A DNA stretch of 64,000 bases from Cololabis saira (Eukaryota; Chordata; Actinopteri; Beloniformes; Belonidae), in contig NC_084596.1 of assembly GCF_033807715.1 (NCBI RefSeq), positions 37,410,879 through 37,474,878 of the forward strand, read 5' to 3'. The notes under the pieces are model-generated. The model had not been told where the DNA came from. It saw nothing but the letters and a program-made list of their open reading frames with translations, and ran no database searches. The translations under genes and the position numbers were made by a program. Of the stretch, positions 11,790 to 21,875 are shown piece after piece. The number at the start of each line of letters is the position of its first letter. Positions within the stretch are counted from its first letter, which is position 1.

Positions 11790-12229
11790 GACGGAAGAGT
11801 ATTAGGGCCATGGAGTAGAAAAAATATTTGAGTGGGGAAGATTTTTTTTATTGTGCACTTCGAGAAAAAAAGTCGAAATGTTGAGATTAATGTTGAAATA
11901 CAATTTCAAGAATAAAGTCAAAATTTCGTGAATAAAGTCGAAATTTAGCCTTTTTTCTCAACATTTCAACTTTATTCACAAAATTTTGACTTTTTTCTCA
12001 ACATTTCGACTTTTTTCTCGAAATTGTACTTCAACTTTATTCTCGACATTTCAACTTTTCTCTCAACATTTCGACTTTTTTCTCAACATTTCGACTATTT
12101 TTTCCAAATTGTACTTCAACTTTATTCCCGACATTTCGACTTTTTTTCTCGAAGTGCACAATGAAAAAAAAATCTTCCACTAAAATATTATTTTTATTTT
12201 TCTCCAGCCTGGCCCCAATACTCTTCCGT
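11790..12229. mobile_element. 440-bp palindromic MITE with AGAGAAC duplication
   Basis: Ends GACGGAAGAGTATTAGGGCC and GGCCCCAATACTCTTCCGT are inverted copies flanked by AGAGAAC on both sides (11783-11789, 12230-12236). The interior is an inverted pair of GAGAAAAAAGTCGAAATG arrays. Superfamily not assigned. Confidence 0.8.
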
Positions 12230-12795
12230 AGAGAACAAACACTGTAACTATGTTTTTTCACGGCTGGCAAACATCAGACAGAGAGCGGATTGTGTGGAGA
12301 TGTCTGCTTGGAAAACAATCGGGTTAGGATTGTTGAGCCCACTTGTAAAATACAGCAAAACATGAAAACAGAGAAACAGCTCACACCACAGTCACAAGCT
12401 TCTTTCGTCATCATTTCATATAATCCAGCTTGAAATAAAAAGCAATGAATTTTATTAATTTAATATTTACGTTTAGCCAGAAATTGATCATTTTGCATTT
12501 ATTTCAGTTCAAATCTAATTTTTACTTCACCTGTGTATATGTCACACATCCTGAAAACTAAACAAGGAATCATCTGTCTGTGGCACTTTTCTTGACATCT
12601 ACATTCATTCATCTCCATGAACTCGCTCCTGCCTGACTACTCTGTTAACATACTGTACATTTACACGCCCTTTTTTTGTCTGCATAATTGCATGTCTAGA
12701 AACTTGAGAAAGCATCAATCTGCATCATTTGATGCCTAAATGACAAGTTAGCACAATCAGTAAGCATGAGCTAATCTAACCGGTTCTTTGTTTAG

Positions 12796-12965
12796 GCCCA
12801 GTTGATTCATGACCGGAATACCGCGTCTCATTCTGCAACCAACGAGAAGGCTGCAGGGTCCCCGCCAGACCGCGTCCACATGACGTGGACCAAAGATAAG
12901 CTGCTGAATGAAAGAAACAAACAGAGAGAAGGGATGGCAGTCAAGGACATGTTTAATATGAGGCC
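12796..12965 (+). CDS. slc12a5: slc12a5 exon O
   Basis: Encodes AQLIHDRNTASHS, a variable linker, then RVHMTWTKDKLLNERN and VKDMFNMRP. The AQLIHDRNTASH start resembles KCC4 more than KCC2, whereas the rest is generic. It ends CC|GTAAGT in phase 2. Confidence 0.9.
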
Positions 12966-13320
12966 GTAAGTAAAACTACCTCTAGTGGAAGCTGGTATAA
13001 AGACGGATAACCATTCCCGATTTTAATCCCAGTCCCTGGCATAATGGATATGAATTCACCTTATTTTCAGAAGGCATTGTCTTAAGCACGATGGGTGAAA
13101 CTCACCTCAGTCATTTGTGCTTTTTTTATTTGTATTATTATTATTTTTAATATTTTATTTAAACCACTGAATTAAGTGTTATCCCTATTATGTTAAAACC
13201 ATAGTTTGAGTATGTACATGCAGTGTCATGCAATCGATTTACATGATTATGAGACAATATGAGGATACAGATCTTACTTTGATGTTAATGTTGTATGTGT
13301 TGTTTACTTTCTTCCTCCAG

Positions 13321-13335
13321 CGAGTGGGAAAATCT
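13321..13335 (+). CDS. slc12a5: slc12a5 microexon P (15 nt)
   Basis: The 15 bases CGAGTGGGAAAATCT sit between a polypyrimidine tract ending CCTCCAG and a GTAAGT donor. In frame they give (P)EWEN(L), matching the PEWENLNQSNVRR form of mammalian KCC2. Skipping it keeps the frame, giving a KCC1/3/4-like P-N-Q-SNVRR join. Confidence 0.88.
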
Positions 13336-13501
13336 GTAAGTCAATCTATCTTTTGCTTGGCAGTTGCTTGTACAGGAGCTCTTTGTGCATGCGCATGCCT
13401 TTGAAAACAAACAATCTGCATGTTTGATAGATTGAAATCAGCCTACTGCAGCTCACTTTGCTTGAGCATAGGATGCAAGATCATGAAGAAAGCCTGTCCT
13501 G

Positions 13502-14460
13502 TATGGAGCCAAATCAAGGCCAAAAGTTTTGCTAATTTGAAAATAAAATTGTAATTGAAAAACTAAGATTTGAACCTGAAAATTCAAGTTTTGATCATGA
13601 ACTTATTTTTTTTACAGTTTTTTTTTCAGTATCAGATCTTTTATTCAGTTTCAGATCTTTTTTTTTCAGTTTCACATCTTTTTTTTCAGTTTCACATCTT
13701 TTTTCAGTTTCAGACTTTTGGCCCTGATCTGGCATAGGGGGCGTGGCATCAACTGAGAGGGGCGTGGCATCATGAGTGACAGCAGTTCCTCAGTCATGCT
13801 GCCTTCAGGAAACGTAGGTTGCAGAAGTTATCAGTAGAAGTATGATTCAACAATACACCATATTCACGTGATTGGCAGTGGAAAAAACTGATATTAGTGA
13901 CACATTTCTGTTTAAAAAGCTGTTTTAGACCGTACTTGGCACCAGTCACAGTATAAAAGCAATAAACTATGCCAGACTGTACAGTTCAACAGCCACACTT
14001 TAAAGTTTGACATTTCCCACTTCCACATACTACCGTGAACGCATCGCAGTATCGTTTGCGATGGCGTCCGCTCCGCCAGGACAAGCCGCGGGCCGAAATG
14101 TGTCACTAGTATCCGTTTTTTCCACTGCCAATCACGTGAATATTGTGTATATACAGTGTTGAATCATACTTCTACTGATAACTTCTGCAACCTACGTTTC
14201 CTGAAGGCAACAGGACTGAGGAACGTCCCCCGCCTTCTCTGTTATGCTGTCACTCATGATGCCACGCCCCTCTCAGTTGATGCCACGCCCCCCACGCCAG
14301 ATCAGGGCCAAAAATCTGAAACTGAAAAAAAGATGTGAAACTGAAAAAAAAGATGTGAAACTGGAAAAAAAAAAGATGTGAAACTGAAAAAAAGATCTGA
14401 TACTGAAAAAAAAAATGTAACTGTAAAAAAATAAGTTCATGATCAAAACTTGGCTCCATA
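13502..14460. mobile_element. 959-bp palindromic element in the intron after the microexon
   Basis: Ends TATGGAGCCAA and TTGGCTCCATA are flanked by GTCCTG on both sides (13496-13501, 14461-14466). Inside, a TTTTTTTCAGTTTCACATC array and several hundred more bases recur as inverted copies. The left arm carries about 80 bp missing from the right arm. Confidence 0.75.
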
Positions 14461-14621
14461 GTCCTGCTGTTATTGTCCTGGCTCGGCCTCTGCGTGCATC
14501 ACCCGAATCCTCTTGTGAACAGTTGATTTCAAATATTATGCCTAAATGATGGTTGACCTAACAGAGGGCACAATGTTGTTATCCATATAATTCTCGTAAT
14601 AATGTCTTTGGTTTTGTCCAG

Positions 14622-14755
14622 TAACCAGTCCAATGTGCGGAGAATGCACACAGCTGTGAAGCTGAATGAAGTGGTGGTCAAAAAATCACGCAATTCACAG
14701 CTGGTCTTGCTCAACATGCCAGGCCCACCCAAGAGCAAGAAAGGTGATGAGAACT
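14622..14755 (+). CDS. slc12a5: slc12a5 exon Q (second WNK-SPAK threonine site)
   Basis: Encodes [38 protein letters not shown] and KKGDEN. The threonine in [11 protein letters not shown] corresponds to the KCC2 site usually called T1007. It ends after the first base of a tyrosine codon; the intron begins GTATCCTTTT, a U12-type donor. Confidence 0.93.
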
Positions 14756-15374
14756 GTATCCTTTTCCTCAGTGTGCTATGCTTGGTAGGGCTGGGTATCG
14801 ATTCAAATGTCAAGAATCGATTCGATTCCGATTCTTAAGATTCGGAATCAATTATCTCGATTCGATCCGATTCGATATTGATTTGGCTTAGTGTTATTTA
14901 AAATATTTTTTGAGGTGTTGCCTGAATTATATGACTGTAAAATAACTAGTGAAATAATTATTTCACAATAATTATTGTGAAATAACTAAGAAATAAATAA
15001 CTCAAACAGGCCTTTCAATATCCATTTAAAGTGCAAAAAAGAAAGAAATTGCAACAGTTCATGCAGTAAACAAATCATTTTAGCTTATCTAATTTATTAT
15101 GTCACCACGCACACATATTGCCATGAAGCACCTGGCATTTTTCAGAAGTGTCATGACAAACTGTGTGTCCGACTACTGGGATTAAAGTTCACAGGGCGAA
15201 AATGTAATGATGGGGGGAAAAAAATAAAAAATCGATCTTTAGACATAAGAATCGATTTTTAGGAATTAATATGAGAATCGATTTAGAATCGGAAAATCGA
15301 TTTTTTTTTTAAACAGGCCTAATGCTTGGTGTGTGCTGCTGGTGAGTCCGTGGAGCCCTTAACCATTCAATCAG
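14756..15374 (+). other. U12-type intron 2 of slc12a5, enlarged by a hAT insertion
   Basis: The donor is GTATCCTTTTCC and the branch motif CCCTTAAC (15356-15363) lies 12 bases from the AG. The intron is 619 bp. Removing the 536-bp hAT element and one 8-bp target duplication leaves about 75 bp. Confidence 0.9.
14786..15321. mobile_element. hAT non-autonomous element in a U12 intron
   Basis: Ends TAGGGCTGGGTATCG and AACAGGCCTA are flanked by the perfect 8-bp duplication ATGCTTGG (14778-14785, 15322-15329). The element is rich in AATCGATT motifs. Confidence 0.93.
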
Positions 15375-15466
15375 ACATGGAGTTCCTGGAGGTTCTCATG
15401 GAAGGCCTGGACCGTGTCCTGTTGGTGCGTGGAGGAGGTCGGGAGGTTGTTACTATCTATTCTTAG
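15375..15466 (+). CDS. slc12a5: slc12a5 last coding exon R
   Basis: Encodes [20 protein letters not shown] and [10 protein letters not shown] followed by TAG, the invariant C-terminus of KCC proteins. The acceptor is preceded by CCCTTAAC, a near-perfect U12 branch site. Confidence 0.95.
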
Positions 15467-16310
15467 CACCAAGAGGAACCGAGGGATTTAAGAGAAACTG
15501 TGAGGAAACATGGTAAGACAGTGGGAATCCGGGTGGAAGAGGCTGATGGGAGATGGAGAACATTGAGCGGCTTTGACAGAAGGGCAATCAGAAGAAAAGA
15601 AGGACCGTGAGCTCCGTCTGCAGCTCCGTACACCTCCTGGGAGTAAAAAGGGTTTGACTGTCGAGCGTCTTCATACCACAAGAAAAGAACCAGGTAGCTG
15701 CACTGGAAAAACGTTTTATTGAAAGGCTTGTTATTTCAAGTAAGCAAAACATTCCTTCACTGGACATTTGCTGAAAGAGAAATGACTAGTTATTGTACCT
15801 GCTATTGATGACTCGTTTCACTGACAAACAGACAAAATAAACACATTTTTAATTTCAGTGCCAATTTTGAAAGGTTTTATCAGCAGACTGTATTTCAAAA
15901 ACCTCTGATTAAGGAACAATTGTATGAGCTGTTTAGCCTTATATTGGAAAGAATAACATCAAATTCAAACTAGTGTGTTACCATAACTGCTAAAGTGGTA
16001 TCGATAGACTTATTAATAGTGTAAACTGTGCCAAAATGTGATCAAAAAGGAAGAAGTGAAAACAGATGAACCACACCTCCTGTGGTTTGTGTTTATAGAA
16101 CATTTCATTAGTTTTGTAGTGGATCAAAATTTTTGATATAAAAGCTTCTTTCATAAAGGAGGACGTCATCTTCTACCTTGTACTTTTTACGGCATAAATT
16201 TAGACTGTGTAGTTGCCTTTTTTTTGTAATTTTGCCTTTTTTTCGCACTGACAAATGTTTCTGTAATTAATGTGTTAAGTGATATTAAACAGAAAAAATA
16301 TATAACAAAG
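15467..16310 (+). other. slc12a5: slc12a5 3' UTR (inferred) with poly(A) signals
   Basis: No coding potential is seen after the stop codon. AATAAA occurs at 15836-15841, and ATTAAA at 16284-16289 is followed within about 40 bp by a GT/T-rich stretch (TTTGTCGGTCTTTATAG). Either could end the transcript; the second has the better downstream element. Confidence 0.45.
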
Positions 16311-16721
16311 TTTGTCGGTCTTTATAGTCCAAGTGTTTCTGTGTGTTGTATTTCTCACATTTGTATTACCTGAAAATGTCTTATGAATTAAGAAGAGAAT
16401 GATTGTCGTCTGGTTCCCGGGACTCAAACATCAACCCATTAAACATCCAGGGAGGTGCTCACACCAGCTGAGCTGTGTTGTTCTTGCAGACTTAAAGTAA
16501 TAGCAGGAATCCGACTCTTAATAGTCATAGATTTGAGCTGGTATGGTGTTAAATGTTGTCACATTTACACATCATGCATACTCTGCAAACACCCCTTCAT
16601 GTACTGCCTCCCCAACTGTGCCAGACGCCGAGGGGCTTCCTGTGCTTAAGCTTGAAACAAGCTCTCTTACCAGCAAATTAACCAGACTTTAGGTGTCAAA
16701 TATGGCACAGATTGTCCTTCA
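15467..16721. other. Non-coding: slc12a5 3' UTR and flank
   Basis: Apart from the poly(A) signals already listed, nothing recognisable is seen up to the 184-bp repeat. Confidence 0.5.
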
Positions 16722-16905
16722 TGTGAGAGACATCACGACTATGTTATAGAGTTCTGTCATACTTTTAGGGAAAAAATGTGCAATAGCCAAGTAATAGGTG
16801 TACATTATGATACCTTTAATGAAATTGTTATTTAAATTTTATGGGTTTTTTTTGTCAAAGTTTAACTTAAACATGAGGAATGCTTCAAGGAGTAACATTT
16901 ATAAG
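16722..16905. repeat. 184-bp direct repeat, left copy
   Basis: Begins TGTGAGAGACATCACGACTA and ends ACATTTATAAG. It matches 17616-17799 without gaps and with seven base differences (about 96% identity). Its right edge abuts the hAT end directly. Confidence 0.95.
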
Positions 16906-17615
16906 CAGAGGTGTCAAGTAACGAAGTACAAATACTTTGTTACCTTACTTAAGTAGAAATTTTGGTTATCTATACTTCACTGGAGTAATTATTTTTCAGA
17001 CGACTTTTTACTTTTACTCCTTACATTTTCACACAATTATCTGTACTTTTTACTCCTTACATTTTAAAAACAGCCTTGTTACTCTATTTCATTTTGGCCT
17101 TTAAAAAAAACTATCCAGTTAAATTGCTCCATCCGGATAGAGTGAATTTGGTTGTGGTTGTTTCAGATGTTCTTGTCCAGTTTTGTTCTTACATCCGTTC
17201 CCTCAGATTCCTGCAACTAAACTTGGATGTACATTCCAATAAAGGTTAGGATAAATGATAACATGCCTCTGAAGTTTGACTTTTTGCACCATTACAATAC
17301 TTATAAGCAACTAGTCATCATATCTTCTGCTCTCTGAAACACATGTTAATGCTCAATAGTACACATATATGGTTCTTTAATATATTTGCATTATACTAAG
17401 ATGCATTCATTTTCAATGGCTTTTGTCCTTAATGGCTTTTTCCCCCTTACATTACTTTTACTTTTATACTTTAAGTAGTTTTGAAACCAGTACTTTTATA
17501 CTTTTACTTGAGTAAAAAACTTGAGTTGATACTTCAACTTCTACAGGAGTATTTTTAAACTCTAGTATCTATACTTCTACCCGAGTAATGAATATGAATA
17601 CTTTTGACACCTCTG
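16906..17615. mobile_element. hAT non-autonomous element, CAGAGGTGTC family, copy 2
   Basis: Full-length copy (710 bp) with both ends intact. Instead of an 8-bp duplication it is bordered exactly by two 184-bp direct repeats. Confidence 0.9.
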
Positions 17616-17799
17616 TGTGAGAGACATCACGACTATGTTATAGAGTTCTGTCATGCTTTTAGTGAAGAAATGTGCAATAGCCAAGTAATAGGTGTACATT
17701 ATGATACCTTTAATGAACTGGTTATTTAAATTGTATGGGTTTTTTTTGTCAAAGTTTAACTTAAGCATGAGGAATGCTTCAAGGAGTAACATTTATAAG
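17616..17799. repeat. 184-bp direct repeat, right copy
   Basis: Second copy of the 184-bp unit, starting at the base after the hAT right end. Confidence 0.95.
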
Positions 17800-18984
17800 G
17801 ATCTGTGAAAAATCAAGCCTTGCAGGTCAAAATCATCAGATTTACAACAGGTCATCCTTGTCAAGGTTCTAAGAACGGGGAATTAAAGACTGTACGTTGG
17901 GATCCACAGGACAAATCGTGCCACTGGTTTGTGGAGACCGGTAAAAACAATTAAAATTTAAAAAAAGCTCCCATAACAATGGTGCCAAATGTACAAATGC
18001 AAATACATATAAAAAGAAAGGAAAGATTAAAAAAAGAAATGTATGGCCAGTGGAATTTCTAACTTCATTTTGCTCCTTTAAAATGATGATTTCACTCTAA
18101 ATTGACACATCCAACATCAGCACTTGTCAAAGTATCCTGGTTTTTTATTGTGGCAATTACCTAGAAAACAGTGTTTTCTTGTTAGACCCGTATGACAAAA
18201 GTGGACTGTTGTCATCTCTTACATAAGCGGCCTGGGCTCATTCTCCCAAAATCAATTTAATCCTAAAATCATCACTGTCTGTTGTCTCACTAAAGAACAA
18301 AGACGATCTTGGAGCTGTGGTAAAAAGCTGTCAGGAAACTTGGCCCTGGATAAAAGACTTCCTGTTTGTCCCAGAGAGTGGTTAGCTGGGTCAGCACAAA
18401 CAAAACAAAACTCTAGCAACCTACCCAGTCTGATGCTTCGATTACCGACAGGAAATACAGCTCTGCTACAACTCTACTGCCTCTTACTCTTTACTGAGAT
18501 TACAATCTAGGCTAAAAGTCCCAACAACCAACCATATTTCTCACATGTTGGTTGGGCAGGGAACTGCAGAACTTCCTGGCATGGGGTGACCTACTCCAAT
18601 CAAATTCCATTGGCTGAAATACTTAGTCGAAGCCACTGAGTGTCTTTTTATCGATCTATTACCCCACCCCATTTTTTTCTTTTTTTTTATCTGCATGTAA
18701 TAATTACTGCCATACAATAATTCCTGGAGATCTGTTATCTGAATGTCCTCCTGCTGCAGGAGAAACCCCGAAACCTTATTTTCTCAGGTCTTAATGTGTC
18801 AGATGAATACCAAATGGTCCCTATTAGAGTTGGATGTTTGCACAGACAGACTCGCTTTAAGGTGCACTCATCCAGAGGAAGAGCTCCATCCTGTTAAATG
18901 GAGAAAGAGCCATTGTTTTATATTTGAAGGTGCTGATGTCAAGCTGTGTCACACTTAGCTGCTGTTAACGGTATCCCTGGAGGC
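17800..18984. other. Intergenic, nothing recognised
   Basis: No splice-consistent exon, RNA gene or terminal repeat was found between the repeat and the L2 remnant. Confidence 0.5.
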
Positions 18985-19575
18985 CCTGCTGTAAAGATGC
19001 TGGAAGAAGAACATCATCTTCAGAAATGTTGAGGCATGAATTTCTGATCTCAGGTCACTTGACTTCAACTATGATGAAACCCTGGAGGATATTATGGATC
19101 AGCCAAACTCATCCTCCTGTTGTCACGATATTTTACCGCCAGCTTTCTTCAAGAAAGTTTTTCCTATATGGCATCTGATCTGATTCAAATAGTAAACTAA
19201 TTCCTTTTGTCAGGTGTTTTCCCCCAGATCTTGAAGACAGGATTCAATCACTGTTGAAAAGACCAATCTGGAGAAGTTGCTCATGCAAAAATAGAGACCC
19301 ATCTCAAATCTCATGTCCATCAGTAATTTTATTGAAAAAACCTTTTCCACAGTTAAATACCTTTTTCACTCTGAGCAACCCCCGTTGACCATGGTACAGT
19401 ATATTACTAAAGAGACTGAAGAATTGGATCAGATTTTCTAGTACAGTACTTAAGTCTCACTCACAAGGACAGGGACTACTGTGTGTCAATAGCATCAACA
19501 AATAAATGTGGAGTTCCCCAAGGTTCTATCCTGGGACAGCTCTTATTTAACATCTACATGCTTCCGCTAGCTCAG

Positions 19576-20211
19576 GCCCCGTTTACACGGGGCAAAAACG
19601 GAGGCGTTTTCATGCGTTTTGGCCGTTCGTTTACACGAAAACGGAGGTCAAAGCCCCCAAAAACGATCATTTCTGAAAACTCCGGCCAAAGTGGAGATTT
19701 TCAAAAACTCCGTTTTCATGTTTGCGTCTAAACAGAGAAAACGGAGGAAAACTGAGATTTACGTCACATTATGCGACAGAAACGTCACCAGCAGCGTCAT
19801 GAGTGCAACCTGTGTTTACAATTTGTTTGGCCACCGTCAATATTTTCTTTTATTTTACCTGTTTTAAATTCTCTCAGACTCTCGTTCCGTCTTGGAAGTA
19901 AAGCCTGAATTATGGTCCCGCGTTACACCAACGCAGAGCCTACGGCTTAGGGTACGCGGCGATGCGCGCCGTACGGTGTGCGTCGCTGCGTACCCTACGC
20001 CGTAGGCTCTGCGTTGGTGTAACGAGGAACCATAAATCAGCCTTAACTGGAAGTTACACGTGTCATTTGTTGATATTATTTCCAGGATTCTGATTGGCTG
20101 GCATGACGTTAACAGCGTTTTCATGCGGGTCCGTGTAAACGAGGATATTTTTGAAAACGTAGAGGGGAAAATATCCGTTTTTGTAAATACCCGTCTACGT
20201 GTAAATGTGGC
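19576..20211. mobile_element. DNA transposon inserted in the L2
   Basis: Ends GCCCCGTTTACACG and CGTGTAAATGTGGC are inverted, flanked by CTCAG on both sides (19571-19575, 20212-20216). Removing the element and one CTCAG rejoins the L2 frame across LAQ-IIRNN, which confirms the borders. Superfamily not assigned. Confidence 0.85.
19902..20043. mobile_element. GC-rich palindromic Harbinger-like MITE, copy 1
   Basis: A 142-bp near-perfect hairpin (AGCCTGAATTATGG ... CCATAAATCAGCCT) with TAA on both sides, as in PIF/Harbinger target duplications. It is nested in 19576-20211. Confidence 0.8.
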
Positions 20212-20870
20212 CTCAGATAATAAGAAACAACAAGTTAAGCTACCATAATTATGTGGATGACACACAACTTTACATTACAATGTCACCAGGTGAGAATCAA
20301 TGAGTGGATGTGCTATAATGTTCTTCACCTAAACAAAAACAAAACTAAAGTACTAAACTAAAGTTGTTTTTAGACCAAAAGAATAGCGTTGAAGAGTCAG
20401 CACACAGCTGCAGTTACCACAGCAAACTGATAAGGCCTGCAATCTGTGTGTAGTCATGGAAGCAGACCTGAACCTCCAGAGACACATTAAAACAATTACA
20501 ATTACAAAGAACATCTCCATGTTCAAAGGAATAATGTCTCAGCAGGATTTAGAAAAATTCATCCATGCGTTTATCTTCAGTCAACTTGATTAATGCAACA
20601 GTGTCTTCACAGGTCTGCCTAAAAAGTCAATCAGACAGCTGCAGCTGATCCAGAATGCTCCCACTAGAACTAAGAAAGTGGACCACATTGCTCTCATTTT
20701 TACACTGGCTCCCTTTATCTCAGAGAACAGACTTTAAAATACTTATGTTAGTTTATTAATCACTGAATGGTTTAAGACCAAATTACATCAGAGACTTGTT
20801 GTTGCCATAGCAACCATCCAGACCTCTCAGGTCTTCTGGTTCCAGAGCGAAACAGGGAGAAGCAGCATTA

Positions 20871-21197
20871 TGTCATGGTTTTGCTGTTAATTTCTGGTTT
20901 TATTTTGAAACCTGGGTCTTTGTGTTTCAGTTACGTCTTGTATTCCACTTGTTCCCATCTGCCCTGATTGTCTGCACCTTTGTCTCATCTAACGTTCTGT
21001 GTATATCTGGTCTTGTCTTCCCCTTGCTCCCTGCTGGTCCGTACTGTTTCCTTCCTCCATGTGTTAGGTCAGGTGAGGTTTGGTTGGTTATTCTGGTTTT
21101 TGCATCCTGCTAAGCAGCACTTTTTTTGTTTAAGTTGAAATAAACACGTTTTGGACTGGTCTCCTGCATCTGGGTCCTATCCACCACACCCATGACA
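20871..21197 (+). mobile_element. Solo LTR (probably Gypsy-type)
   Basis: Starts TGTCATGG and ends CCATGACA, with an AATAAA at 21139-21144 about 50 bp before the end. The flanks CATTA and CATTC suggest a 5-bp duplication with one change. No internal retroviral region is present, so this is a recombination remnant. Confidence 0.65.
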
Positions 21198-21783
21198 CAT
21201 TCAGCTTCTAAGCTCCGCAGATCTGGAACAAACTTCCAGAAAACTGCAGGAATACTGAAACCCTCAGTTCCTTTAAATCATGATTAAAAACTCATCTGTT
21301 TCCAGCTGCCTTTGACTGAATTATTTAAACCATTCTAAAATTAACTTTAAACAATGTTAATTTTAGTACGACACTGTAACTCTAGTTTAAATCTAACTTT
21401 TCTTTTACACTTCTTTTACACTGTAACTGAATCATTTTCTTCTTAACTTTTCGTGTTTTCATTATGTAAAGCACGTTGAATGGCCTTGTTGCTTAAATGT
21501 GCTAGACAAATACATTTGCCTTACCTACGTTTACAACTTGACATGTGTAAAAAAAAAAAAAAAAAAAGAAGATTCTAGTACGAACACCCAAAAAAGTACT
21601 TGTGAGGAAGATGGAGTAATCAACAGAATCACATTTGAAGAAAAAACTCAGCACACTAACAGTTCTAACAAGTTAAGCCCAGTGGAATATACAGTATAGT
21701 AAATGGGAAAACAAAAAAAGGTTCCATTCGTCCATCCATCCATCTTATATACTTCTTCACTCCTACAAACATATTGTGTATTA

Positions 21784-21865
<82 letters not shown>

Positions 21866-21875
21866 TATATATATG
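21784..21875. repeat. (AT)n microsatellite
   Basis: A run of about 75 bp of pure AT, continuing as an interrupted AT stretch. Confidence 0.99.

Larger units (their letters stand above)
18985..21526 (+). mobile_element. Decayed L2-type LINE, interrupted by two insertions
   Basis: The + strand carries reverse-transcriptase pieces: CGVPQGSILGQLLFNIYMLP at about 19506 and NYVDDTQLYIT at about 20247, then ORF2 C-terminal fragments. The L2-type 3' end reads AAGCACGTTGAATGGCCTTG then TTGCTTAAATGTGCTAGAC. Many stops and frame breaks show it is dead. A DNA element (19576-20211) and a solo LTR (20871-21197) split it. Confidence 0.8.
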
